10,569 bases of DNA from Enterovirga sp. (GCA_028290385.1 JAQGJZ010000226.1:1-10569); one strand, 5' to 3'; numbered from the stretch's first letter, positions 1 to 7,836 are shown. Translations and numbers: made by a program. The notes: generated from the sequence alone by a model not told the origin.

Positions 1-1002
1 CAGGTAGTACAGGCAGGTCGGGATGGTCGCCATCCAGATCACGTCGAGATACGAGATTTTCAGGAATTCGGCGATCAGGAAGGCCGCAGCCCCGAGGACG
101 GGGGGCGACAGGATGGCCCCGAGCCCACCCGCCGCGAGCAGGCCGCCGGCGTCGTTCTTCTTGAACCCGGCCTTCTCCATCATCGGATAGGCGACCGTGC
201 CGATCATCACGGTGGTCGCGACGCCGGAGCCCGAGGGTCCGCCGAGCAGGAAGGACGAGAGCACCACGGTCCGTCCGGCCGAGTTCGGCTTGCCGCCCAT
301 CAGGGCGAGCGAGAAGTCGATGAAGAACTTGCCTGCGCCGGACTGGGCCAGGAACGCGCCATAGATCGTGAACAGGATGATCAGGGTCGCGGACACGTCG
401 ACGGCCACGCCGAAGATGCCCTCCAGCGTCATGAAAAGGTGACCGATCAGGCGCGGCAGGTCGTAGCCGCGATGCGTCCAGGGTGCCGGCAGGTGCGGGC
501 CGAGCATCGCGTAGGCGATAAAGAGAAGCGCCACCGCCGGCATGATCAGGCCGGTGGTGCGCCGCGTCGCCTCGAGCAGGATGATGATGAACGCGACGCC
601 TACCCAGACATCCATGCGCTCGGGCACGGTCGCGCGATCGGTGAAATCCTCGCCGCCCCAGAGCGCATAGGCGATCAGGCCGACCGAGATCGCGGCGGGC
701 GCCACGTCCCACCAGCGGATGCGGTCGCGATACTTCGCGGCGACCGGGAACAGCAGAAACGAGAGCAGCAGCACAAAGGCGACGTGCGTGTAGCGCAACT
801 CCTGCGTCGGTACGATCGCGTAGGCGGCATAGAGGTGGAACAGGCTCATCACGACCGCGATGCCGGTCACGACCGCGCCGGGCAGGCCGGACACGCGATT
901 GGTCGCGCCTTCCTCCGCCTCGATGTAGGATTCGGCCTTGCGCAGGGCCTCCGTCGAGACTTCGGCCGGCTCTTTCCGGGCCGGCAATTCGTCAGCCGCC
1001 AT
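1..1002 (-). CDS. TRAP transporter fused permease (4TM/12TM, DctQM-type), N-terminal part, cut by the window edge
   Basis: This is the inner-membrane permease of a tripartite ATP-independent periplasmic transporter, which uses an ion gradient to import a substrate delivered by a separate binding protein. The frame is open for 334 codons from an ATG at 1002 to the left edge. A short soluble N-terminus (about residues 1-38) is followed by hydrophobic segments near 41-64, 72-89, 99-115, 131-145 and 150-168, which form a DctQ-like small-subunit domain. The DctM-like domain then begins around residue 185. It carries the family-typical GGPSGSG (254-260) and a Gly/Pro-rich stretch with SPPVLGAAAF (299-308). 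Fused permeases are usually 600-800 residues, so about half is missing. GGGAGGA at 1013-1019 sits 10 bases before the ATG and supports this start. Fused permeases normally pair with TAXI-type binding proteins; none is visible, so one may lie to the left. The substrate cannot be told. Confidence 0.9.
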   Translation of the reverse strand, partial: MAADELPARKEPAEVSTEALRKAESYIEAEEGATNRVSGLPGAVVTGIAVVMSLFHLYAAYAIVPTQELRYTHVAFVLLLSFLLFPVAAKYRDRIRWWDVAPAAISVGLIAYALWGGEDFTDRATVPERMDVWVGVAFIIILLEATRRTTGLIMPAVALLFIAYAMLGPHLPAPWTHRGYDLPRLIGHLFMTLEGIFGVAVDVSATLIILFTIYGAFLAQSGAGKFFIDFSLALMGGKPNSAGRTVVLSSFLLGGPSGSGVATTVMIGTVAYPMMEKAGFKKNDAGGLLAAGGLGAILSPPVLGAAAFLIAEFLKISYLDVIWMATIPTCLYYL

Positions 1003-1192
1003 TGGCGTCCGATCCTCCCGTTGGGTGCCGCTCTTCGGCGGTCTGGCTCCCGTATAGAGCTGCGGTGGGCCGAGGGAAACGCGCCTTTCGCAGCACAGCG
1101 CGGCGCTCGCTCACGTCCGGCCGTTCCCGCGCCGGAGTTGACCGGGCCGTCATCCCTTCCTACGTCCCGGCCGCTTCCGCTCCGGACCCTGC
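1003..1192. promoter_or_regulatory. Divergent intergenic region between the TRAP permease and opgD
   Basis: These 190 bases separate two genes read away from each other, so both promoters should lie here. Weak candidates can be read by eye. For opgD, TTGACC (1138-1143) is followed after 17 bases by TACGTC (1161-1166). For the permease, on the minus strand, TTTCCC (1079-1074) is followed after 17 bases by TATACG (1056-1051). Both pairs match the sigma-70 consensus poorly. The spacing is right but these are guesses. I see no clear operator. Confidence 0.25.
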
Positions 1193-2773
1193 ATGATCGA
1201 TCGCCGCTCAGTTCTTCGCGCCGCTGCCGTCGGGACGGCCAGCCTTGCTGCTGCTGGGTTCGGGCCGCGAGCGCTCGCCGCAACGGGCCTGACCCTCGCA
1301 TCTCCGCAGGCCTTTTCCTTCGACGCCATGAAGGCGCGGGTGCGGGAAATGGCGCGCCAGCCCTATCTGGCGCCCGCCCCGGCCCAGCCTGACGTGCTCT
1401 GGCGGATCGATTACGACCAGCATGGCAAGCTGCGCTACAAGACGGACCTCGCGCTGTTTGCCGACGGCCCCGGCCAGTTTCCGGTCACCTTCTTCCATCT
1501 CGGCCGTTATTTTCAGAAGCCGGTGAGGATGCATGTCGTCGAGGGCGGCGAAGCCCGCGAAATCCTGTACGACGCCCGCTACTTTCAGATGCCGGACGAC
1601 TCGCCCGCCCGGGAGCTCACGGCGGCGTCCGGCTTTGCCGGCTTCCGCTTCCAGGAAGCGCGGGACGGCAAGCTCGACTGGCGCCGGAACGACTGGGTGG
1701 CGTTTCTCGGCGCGTCCTATTTCCGGGCCATCGGCGAGCTTGCCCAGTACGGGCTGTCCGCACGCGGCGTGACCGTCAACACGGTCGTCTACAACGCGCC
1801 CGAGGAATTCCCGGACTTCACGCATGTGTGGTTCGAAACGCCGGCCCCGGGCTCGGACGCGGTGACCGTCTACGCGCTTCTGGATGGGCCGAGCATCGTC
1901 GGCGCCTATCGGTTCGTGATGCGCCGCGGCGCTGCGGTCACCATGGACATCGACACCCTGCTGGTTCTGCGGCGGGACGTCGTCCGGCTTGGCCTTGCGC
2001 CCATGACGTCCATGTTCTGGTATTCGGAGACCGCCAAGCCGACCATGGTCGATTGGCGGCCCGAGGTGCACGATTCCGACGGGCTCGCCATGTGGACGGG
2101 CACGGGCGAGCATATCTGGCGCCCGCTCAACAACCCGCGCACGATCCAGGTCTCGGCCTTTTCGGATGGGTCACCGCGCGGCTTCGGGCTGCTGCAGCGC
2201 GACCGCAATTTCGACCATTACCAGGACGGGGTCTATTACGAGCGCCGTCCCTCGCTCTGGGTCGAGCCCAAGGGCGATTGGGGCCGCGGCACCGTGCAAC
2301 TCGTCGAGAATCCGACCGACGACGAGATCCATGACAACATCAACGCCATGTGGGTGCCGGCGGAGCCCGCCGCGGCGGGCAAGACCTTCGAGTTCTCCTA
2401 CCGCCTGCACTGGGCGGCCGACGAGCCGTTCCCGTCGCGGCTGGCGCGCTGCGTCGCGACGCGGCTCGGCAATGGCGGGCAGCCGGGGACGGACCGGCCG
2501 CGCGGCGTGCGCAAGTTCCTGCTGGAGTTCGTGGGCGGCCCGCTCAAGGATCTGCCGGCCGGGGCGTTGCCGGAGCCGGTCCTGACCGCCTCGCGCGGCG
2601 CTTTTTCCTACATCCGGACGGAGGCGGTGCCGAACGACGTGGCCGGCCATTGGCGGGCGCAGTTCGACCTGACGACGACCGGGAACGAGCCGGTGGAGCT
2701 GCGGTGCTTCCTCCGAAGCGGCGACCAGATCCTCAGCGAGACCTGGCTCTACCAGTACCACCCGGTCTACTGA
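1193..2773 (+). CDS. opgD: Periplasmic glucan biosynthesis protein, OpgD/OpgG (MdoD/MdoG) family, Tat-exported
   Basis: This periplasmic protein acts in synthesis or trimming of osmoregulated periplasmic glucans. E. coli members of the family have been shown to be beta-1,2-glucan-acting enzymes (family GH186). The 526 residues match the family length. The N-terminus carries a twin-arginine signal (RRSVLRAA, R4-R5; hydrophobic run; likely cleavage after ALA at 27-29), which favours OpgD over Sec-exported OpgG. A large beta-sandwich domain (about 35-400) holds the conserved HDSDG (293-297), RPLNNP, GFGLLQ, HYQD (342-345) and RPSLWVEP. An Ig-like C-terminal domain (about 415-526) ends in the typical SETWLYQYHP. 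The Tat motif fixes the start at 1193, although there is no good Shine-Dalgarno sequence upstream. No opgH glycosyltransferase is within the window. The D-versus-G assignment is less certain than the family. Confidence 0.93.
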   Translation: MIDRRSVLRAAAVGTASLAAAGFGPRALAATGLTLASPQAFSFDAMKARVREMARQPYLAPAPAQPDVLWRIDYDQHGKLRYKTDLALFADGPGQFPVTFFHLGRYFQKPVRMHVVEGGEAREILYDARYFQMPDDSPARELTAASGFAGFRFQEARDGKLDWRRNDWVAFLGASYFRAIGELAQYGLSARGVTVNTVVYNAPEEFPDFTHVWFETPAPGSDAVTVYALLDGPSIVGAYRFVMRRGAAVTMDIDTLLVLRRDVVRLGLAPMTSMFWYSETAKPTMVDWRPEVHDSDGLAMWTGTGEHIWRPLNNPRTIQVSAFSDGSPRGFGLLQRDRNFDHYQDGVYYERRPSLWVEPKGDWGRGTVQLVENPTDDEIHDNINAMWVPAEPAAAGKTFEFSYRLHWAADEPFPSRLARCVATRLGNGGQPGTDRPRGVRKFLLEFVGGPLKDLPAGALPEPVLTASRGAFSYIRTEAVPNDVAGHWRAQFDLTTTGNEPVELRCFLRSGDQILSETWLYQYHPVY

Positions 2774-2778
2774 CCGGG
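2761..2778. terminator. Inverted repeat at the convergent ends of opgD and the Gfo/Idh/MocA gene
   Basis: CCCGGT (2761-2766) and ACCGGG (2773-2778) form a perfect 6-bp stem around a 6-base loop that contains the opgD stop codon. The opposing gene stops two bases further on (TAA at 2782-2780). There is no T-run on either side, so it is at best a weak bidirectional terminator. Confidence 0.3.
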
Positions 2779-2779
2779 A

Positions 2780-3784
2780 TTACCGGCCGTAGATCCGGTC
2801 GAGCACGCGGGCCACCTGGACGAGCTCCTGCGCGCTCTCGTCGAAGCGCTCGCCCGCCGCAAGGCGGCGAGCCCAGTCCGCGGCGGCGCGCCCGCCCCAT
2901 GGGTCCGGCGGTGAGGCGAGCACCTCCCCGGCCGTGCCGCGATAGCGCTCGGCGGTGAAATCGTAGAACGAGCCGTCGCGGTTGCGGAGCGCCGCGCCAC
3001 CACCGGTGCCGTAGAACGCCGCCTCGATGACCGCGTCGCGGCCGGCCTGGAGCCGCCAGGAGCAGGCGAGCCGGATCGCCGTGCCGCCCGCGAGCTCGAT
3101 GGTCGCGACCGCATAATCCTCGACCTGCGACGGATCCGGTCCGAGCCGCTCGCCCGCGGCGAAGAGCTGGGCTCCGACCTGCGCGACATCGGGGAAATCG
3201 AGGCACCAGAGCGCCAGGTCGACCAGGTGGACGCCGAGGTCCATCACGCAGCCGCCGCCCGAGAGCTTCGGGTCGTAGAACCACGGCTTGTCCGGCCCGT
3301 AGGCGTTGTGGAAGACGAGATCGACCGCGTAGATCCGGCCGAGCTCGCCCGAGCGCACGACCTCGCGGATGCGGCGCATCCCCTCGGTGAAACGGTAGGA
3401 CAGATCGACAGCGAGCAGCCGGTCTGCGGCGCGCGCCGCGTCCACGACCGCCTGCACCTCGGCGGCGTTCCGTCCGAGCGGCTTCTGGCAGAACACGGCC
3501 GCCCCGGAGGCGAGCGCCAGCACGGATTGCTCCGCATGCAGGGCGGAGGGCGTCGCGATCACGATGCCGTCGAGCCCCATCGCGAGAAGCGCGTCGAGCG
3601 CGTCGACGCGCTCGGCGCCCGGCGCGAGCGCCAGCGCCTCGGCAGCGGTCTCAGGGCTCGGCTCGGCAATGGCGGCCACCTCCGCCACGTCCGCCTCGAT
3701 GATCGCGCTCATCCGGTGCCGGCCGATCCAGCCGGTGCCGAGAAACCCGAGGCGCGGGCGCCCCTTCGAAAACCCGGCCGCCAT
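2780..3784 (-). CDS. Gfo/Idh/MocA family NAD(P)-dependent oxidoreductase
   Basis: This is a predicted cytoplasmic dehydrogenase of 334 residues, a usual length for the family, which oxidises sugars, inositols and related polyols with NAD(P). The N-terminal Rossmann fold carries GTGWIG (16-21). The family's EKP motif appears as QKP (100-102), keeping the important Lys101. The C-terminal alpha/beta domain has GGG (176-178) and the active-site segment MDLGVHLVDL with Asp182, His186 and Asp189. The frame continues upstream, but the ATG at 3784 was chosen because the protein aligns from there and because it overlaps the stop of the upstream dehydrogenase by one base (TGATG), which suggests translational coupling. 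The substrate is unknown; inositol, glucose-fructose or 3-keto-sugar type activities are all possible. Confidence 0.9.
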   Translation of the reverse strand: MAAGFSKGRPRLGFLGTGWIGRHRMSAIIEADVAEVAAIAEPSPETAAEALALAPGAERVDALDALLAMGLDGIVIATPSALHAEQSVLALASGAAVFCQKPLGRNAAEVQAVVDAARAADRLLAVDLSYRFTEGMRRIREVVRSGELGRIYAVDLVFHNAYGPDKPWFYDPKLSGGGCVMDLGVHLVDLALWCLDFPDVAQVGAQLFAAGERLGPDPSQVEDYAVATIELAGGTAIRLACSWRLQAGRDAVIEAAFYGTGGGAALRNRDGSFYDFTAERYRGTAGEVLASPPDPWGGRAAADWARRLAAGERFDESAQELVQVARVLDRIYGR

Positions 3785-4755
3785 CACGCGGTCACCAGGG
3801 CCTTGAGGAACCCGTCCGGCCGGTCCCGGGTCGCGTTCAGGGCCTCGTCCAGCCGCTCCAGCGGGAAACGGTGCGTGTAGAGCCCGCTCGGGTCGAGGCG
3901 CCCGCACGCGACCGCCTCCACGGCCTCGCGGATCCCCTCCAGGTACACTTTGGGGTCGCGCTCATGGGCGTTGATGACGTCGAGCCCGCGCCAGTTCCAG
4001 AGCCACATGTTGACCTGACGCGGCCCGTCCTGGTGGTAACCCGCGACGATAAGCCGGCCGCGCTCGCGCGTGATCTCGCCCGCGAGGTCGAGCGGCCATT
4101 GCTTGCCCACCGCCTCGATGACGCGGTCGCAGAACTGGCCGCCCGTGAGCTCCTTCACACGCTCGATGATCCCGGCATGGTCCTCCATGGGGATCGTCTC
4201 GGCCGCGCCCATGCGGCGGGCGAGATCGAGCGAGAACGGCCGGCGCGAGATCGCGATCACGCGTGCCCCGGCATCGCTCGCGAGCCGCGTCAGGATGGCG
4301 CCGAGAAACCCGATACCGACGATCGCGACCGTCTGACCGGCCTGGATGTCCGAGCGGCGGAAGATGTTCATGGCGCAGCCGAGCGGCTCGCCGGGGAAAG
4401 GCTGCCCGGCGAGGGAGGCCGGCAGCTTCACGACGGCGTCGGCCTCCGCGAGATCGTATTCCGCGTAGGCCTTGTAGGAGAGCGCGGCGACGCGGTCGCC
4501 GGCCTCGATGCCGGAGACACCCTCGCCGACGGCGTCGACCACGCCCCAGCCCTCGTGGCCGAGGCTGCCCGGCTCGGTCGGAAAGGACATCCAGTCCGGC
4601 CCGGCCCACGGAGTGAGGTTCGAGGCGCACACGCCCGTGCCTTCCAGCCTGATGCGCAGCTGGCCCGGCCCGGGCGCCGGTTTCGGCACCGCCTCGACGG
4701 CGATCTGCCCCGGGGCGGTCACCCGCACCGCTCTCATCGTGTTCGCGTCTGTCAT
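3784..4755 (-). CDS. Zinc-binding medium-chain dehydrogenase (alcohol/polyol dehydrogenase-like)
   Basis: This 323-residue MDR-superfamily oxidoreductase probably interconverts an alcohol or polyol and its keto form in the cytoplasm. The N-terminal GroES-like domain has GVCASN (Cys43) and GHEGWG (His67, Glu68), and GEPLG supplies Glu123. Together these look like the Cys-His-Glu-Glu catalytic zinc set of sorbitol dehydrogenases. The Cys-rich structural-zinc lobe is absent: only 55 residues separate Glu68 from Glu123, which accounts for the short length. The Rossmann domain has GIGFLG (147-152). The end of its second strand reads ISRRPF with Arg171-Arg172 rather than an acidic residue, which hints at NADP(H). 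A second in-frame ATG lies at 4737; neither start has a clear ribosome-binding site. It is the first gene of a two-gene unit with the Gfo/Idh/MocA gene. The substrate is unknown. Confidence 0.88.
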   Translation of the reverse strand: MTDANTMRAVRVTAPGQIAVEAVPKPAPGPGQLRIRLEGTGVCASNLTPWAGPDWMSFPTEPGSLGHEGWGVVDAVGEGVSGIEAGDRVAALSYKAYAEYDLAEADAVVKLPASLAGQPFPGEPLGCAMNIFRRSDIQAGQTVAIVGIGFLGAILTRLASDAGARVIAISRRPFSLDLARRMGAAETIPMEDHAGIIERVKELTGGQFCDRVIEAVGKQWPLDLAGEITRERGRLIVAGYHQDGPRQVNMWLWNWRGLDVINAHERDPKVYLEGIREAVEAVACGRLDPSGLYTHRFPLERLDEALNATRDRPDGFLKALVTA

Positions 4756-5175
4756 GGCCGGGGCTCTTAGGGAGGTTGCGGGCGGGTGGGAAGGCGGGCG
4801 GTTGACGCCGGGAGCCCCAGGCTCAGCCGAACCGCGCCCGCCGATCTGCAGCCTGCCGGTTGAACCCGTTCAGGTTCACAGGGCTGCGATGCACCGCTGA
4901 CGATCTTCCGCCCCGAGTGCCTTTTGCTGTGAGGTCGAGGCTGACATCCGGTTCGATGATCTTTCAGGCATCACCGATGACGTTTCTCGAATTGCACATC
5001 GTGCGGGTCGCGGAAGCCGGCACGGGAATCGCGAGTTGCTGCGGGCTCCCGCTCGAGCACGAGGGAGTTGCTATCGGGAGATGACGTGTGGTCACCTCAT
5101 CTGCCTGATATCGGACAGATCGTCGGCAGGGCGGGTTCGACGACCGATATGGTCTGATGTTGCGAAGGGGGGCAC
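4756..5175. other. Intergenic region without a convincing gene
   Basis: This stretch of about 420 bases lies between the minus-strand dehydrogenase and a plus-strand small gene, so it should hold promoters for both. A 74-codon frame beginning with TTG at 4860 has no ribosome-binding site or convincing codon bias and was not called. The visible structure consists of small inverted repeats: TGAACC/GGTTCA at 4861-4878, GAGCC/GGCTC at 4812-4824, and the two overlapping repeats at 5079-5120 listed separately. I could not place a credible -35/-10 pair. Confidence 0.5.
5079..5120. repeat. Two overlapping inverted repeats upstream of the small-gene cassette
   Basis: The first repeat pairs AGATGA (5079-5084) with TCATCT (5097-5102), then, past one C/C mismatch, GTG with CAC around a TGGT loop. 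The second pairs ATCTG (5099-5103) with CAGAT (5116-5120), plus three inner pairs past a C/A mismatch, around an ATAT loop. They share bases 5099-5102, so in RNA the two hairpins would exclude each other. They lie 56-97 bases before the ATG at 5176. They could be an operator, an attenuator-like leader or chance. Confidence 0.35.
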
Positions 5176-5346
5176 ATGGTCGAGACGGGACAGAAATTCA
5201 CCAAGCAGCCGCGGCGCAAGAGCGACAAGGGGCGGCGGGTCGTACTCTCGCCGGAGGCCAGGCAGGCCTATGAGGACCAGATCAAGGTGCGGACGGAGCG
5301 GGAGGAGAGCTATCTCCGGCACCTGCCCGTGAAGGATCCGAAGTAG
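5176..5346 (+). CDS. Small basic hypothetical protein (56 aa)
   Basis: A 56-codon frame runs from ATG at 5176 to TAG at 5344-5346. It is preceded by AAGGGGGG (5165-5172), a purine-rich stretch at ribosome-binding distance. The protein is hydrophilic and highly charged. A basic N-terminal stretch (QPRRKSDKGRR, residues 11-21) leads into VVLSPEAR (22-29), and a charged helical tail holds KVRTEREE (37-44). There is no signal peptide or membrane segment. I do not recognise a family. The short strand-like segment followed by a predicted helix is loosely like ribbon-helix-helix antitoxins, but that is only a resemblance. It leads a run of four small plus-strand genes. Confidence 0.55.
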   Translation: MVETGQKFTKQPRRKSDKGRRVVLSPEARQAYEDQIKVRTEREESYLRHLPVKDPK

Positions 5347-5489
5347 CAGCCGGCCCTGGCGACGATGCCCGAAGATCGTGGAGGTTTTCCCTGCTCCGGG
5401 CGGAGTTTTCCAGGCCGGTGGCGCGCCGGCCCACCATCTTCAGCGGATATGCAGGTGCAAATTTCGCCCAACCATCCTATATGTCGTGG

Positions 5490-5690
5490 ATGAACGACAA
5501 TTCGATGTACCCCTACGAGCTCGAAGTACAGCCTTCCGTCCGGACGCCCGGCGCTTTCGATTGGGCCATCAGGCGACATGGCAAGCTGATCCAGCGCTCT
5601 GACCGGGTCCAGCGGTCCGAAGAGGCTGCCCGCAAGGACGGTCTGAAGGCGGTGGAGCGGCAGTTCCTGAGCGCGCACACCGCGCGATAG
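5490..5690 (+). CDS. Small conserved-type hypothetical protein (about 66 aa)
   Basis: This is a short cytoplasmic-looking protein without a signal or membrane segment. Its core runs YPYELEVQP, then a Gly/Phe-containing segment with AFDWAIRRHGKLIQRSDR, then a charged helix rich in Arg, Glu and Ala. I recall similar short proteins from Methylobacterium-type genomes, where the WAIR..GKL..RSDR block is the conserved part, but their function is unknown. The start is uncertain: the frame is open back to a GTG at 5418, with ATGs at 5481, 5490 and 5505. None has a clear ribosome-binding site. The stretch 5440-5500 is AT-richer than its surroundings, which suggests a promoter region and favours a late start. 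It ends 15 bases before the next gene. Confidence 0.6.
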   Translation: MNDNSMYPYELEVQPSVRTPGAFDWAIRRHGKLIQRSDRVQRSEEAARKDGLKAVERQFLSAHTAR

Positions 5691-5693
5691 CTC

Positions 5694-5700
5694 AGGAGGA
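5694..5700 (+). promoter_or_regulatory. Strong ribosome-binding site for the 80-aa protein
   Basis: AGGAGGA lies five bases before the ATG at 5706 and four bases after the stop of the preceding small gene. It is the clearest Shine-Dalgarno sequence among the plus-strand small genes and fixes the start of the next one. Confidence 0.75.
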
Positions 5701-5705
5701 TCGCG

Positions 5706-5948
5706 ATGACCGAGGACGATACCGCGGCGCAGGATCGCGCCGCGAAGGCCCAGAAGGCTCTCGATCGGGCGGCCGACGGCGCCAAGGCCATGGCCGAATA
5801 CGAGGCCGAAAAGCGCGCCACGGACGCCAACACGGCACGCCTGCGCGCCCTCCGGCTGGAGAAAGAGCGCCTCGAACGCGAAGCGGCCAAGGCGGCTGCA
5901 AAGCCCAAAGCGTCGGGCCGTAAGGCTCGGGCGAGCGTGCCGGCATGA
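5706..5948 (+). CDS. Small Ala/Lys/Glu-rich hypothetical protein (80 aa), helical
   Basis: This 80-residue hydrophilic protein is composed mostly of Ala, Lys, Arg, Glu and Asp and has no Cys, Trp or hydrophobic segment. Residues about 8-65 should form one long helix or coiled coil; AMAEYEAEK (28-36) and LRALRLEKERLERE (46-59) stand out. The tail (about 60-80) is a basic Ala/Lys/Pro stretch. Similar short proteins with DRAADG.KAMAEYEAE cores are, as far as I recall, widespread in Hyphomicrobiales without a known role. The start is fixed by AGGAGGA at 5694-5700. The stop overlaps the next gene's start as ATGA (5945-5948), so the two are probably translated together. A structural or nucleoid-associated role is possible but unsupported. 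Confidence 0.8.
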   Translation: MTEDDTAAQDRAAKAQKALDRAADGAKAMAEYEAEKRATDANTARLRALRLEKERLEREAAKAAAKPKASGRKARASVPA

Positions 5949-6160
5949 TCACCGGGCCGCAGATCCGCGCGGCACGCACGCGCCTCGGATGGGATTCGCG
6001 CACCCTCGCGCACCGAGCCAAGGTCCGCCTCGCCGCCGTTATTCGCGCGGAAGGCGCTTCCGGCGAGCCGGCCATCAGCGCAGCTGAATGCGCCGCGATC
6101 GAACGCGCGCTCGGCCAGGCGTCTGGCGAGCTTGCACCGGATCCCAGCGCTCCCGTTTAG
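5945..6160 (+). CDS. Short XRE-like helix-turn-helix protein (71 aa), degenerate
   Basis: The protein starts ITGPQIRAARTRLGW, the usual opening of small alphaproteobacterial XRE/Cro-type regulators. It continues with the helix-turn-helix layout: TLAHRAKVRLAAVIRAE (about 20-36) in the position of the recognition region, and AAIERALGQAS (49-59) where family members end with an AI..ALE.AG segment. It departs from the norm in that the usual Gln after the GW/DW motif is replaced (GWDSRTLA), and the VS..TI turn has become VRLAAV. DNA binding may therefore be weakened or altered. It overlaps the preceding gene by four bases (ATGA) and has no ribosome-binding site of its own. It is the only regulator-like protein in the window, and its targets are unknown. 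The fold assignment is by motif only. Confidence 0.7.
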   Translation: MITGPQIRAARTRLGWDSRTLAHRAKVRLAAVIRAEGASGEPAISAAECAAIERALGQASGELAPDPSAPV

Positions 6161-6286
6161 GGGGCTCTCGCTCCGGTCAGCGCCCGTTTTCAGCGGGCCC
6201 CCAGCACAGACCACTTCGATTCGCGCATCGTCGTGCCCGGCTTCGGCCCGGCCCGCACGGTCGCGCGCCTTCCGGCAATGGCGCGA

Positions 6287-6331
6287 CCGCACGTGAAAGG
6301 GCGCCAGGACAGATGTCCCGGCGCCGTGCGG
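6287..6331 (-). terminator. Long interrupted hairpin just after the mmsA stop
   Basis: Directly after the stop codon (6335-6333), the sequence forms nested arms: CCGCAC (6287-6292) with GTGCGG (6326-6331), GGCGCC (6300-6305) with GGCGCC (6320-6325), and GGAC (6307-6310) with GTCC (6315-6318) around an AGAT loop. There is one A/C mismatch and a seven-base bulge on one side. On the minus strand the inner stem is followed by CTTTC, a short T-containing run. The position and strength fit a terminator for the minus-strand genes, although a real T-tract is missing. Confidence 0.5.
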
Positions 6332-6332
6332 C

Positions 6333-7829
<1,497 letters not shown>

Positions 7830-7836
7830 GAGCGTG

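Noticed and set aside
439-1392. Long plus-strand open frame over the TRAP permease and the start of opgD
   Set aside because: It is the antisense of a clear permease reading and gives an Arg/Asp/Gly-rich protein without family motifs, typical of shadow frames in GC-rich DNA.
3785-3907. Upstream extension of the Gfo/Idh/MocA frame by 41 codons
   Set aside because: It lies inside the dehydrogenase gene, adds a Pro/Arg-rich stretch with no family counterpart, and the TGATG-coupled ATG at 3784 is the better start.
4860-5084. 74-codon plus-strand frame with TTG start in the intergenic region
   Set aside because: It has no ribosome-binding site, no clear codon bias and no recognisable motif.
6160-6202. 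GGGGGC/GCCCCC and GCCCG/CGGGC pairs after the XRE-like gene, considered as a terminator
   Set aside because: The pairs compete with each other, the arms are short and no T-run follows; chance is likely in such GC-rich sequence.
5513-6292. 259-codon minus-strand frame opposite the small-gene cassette
   Set aside because: The translation is Ser/Arg/Ala-rich with no motif. The plus strand has a strong ribosome-binding site, ATGA coupling and recognisable small proteins.
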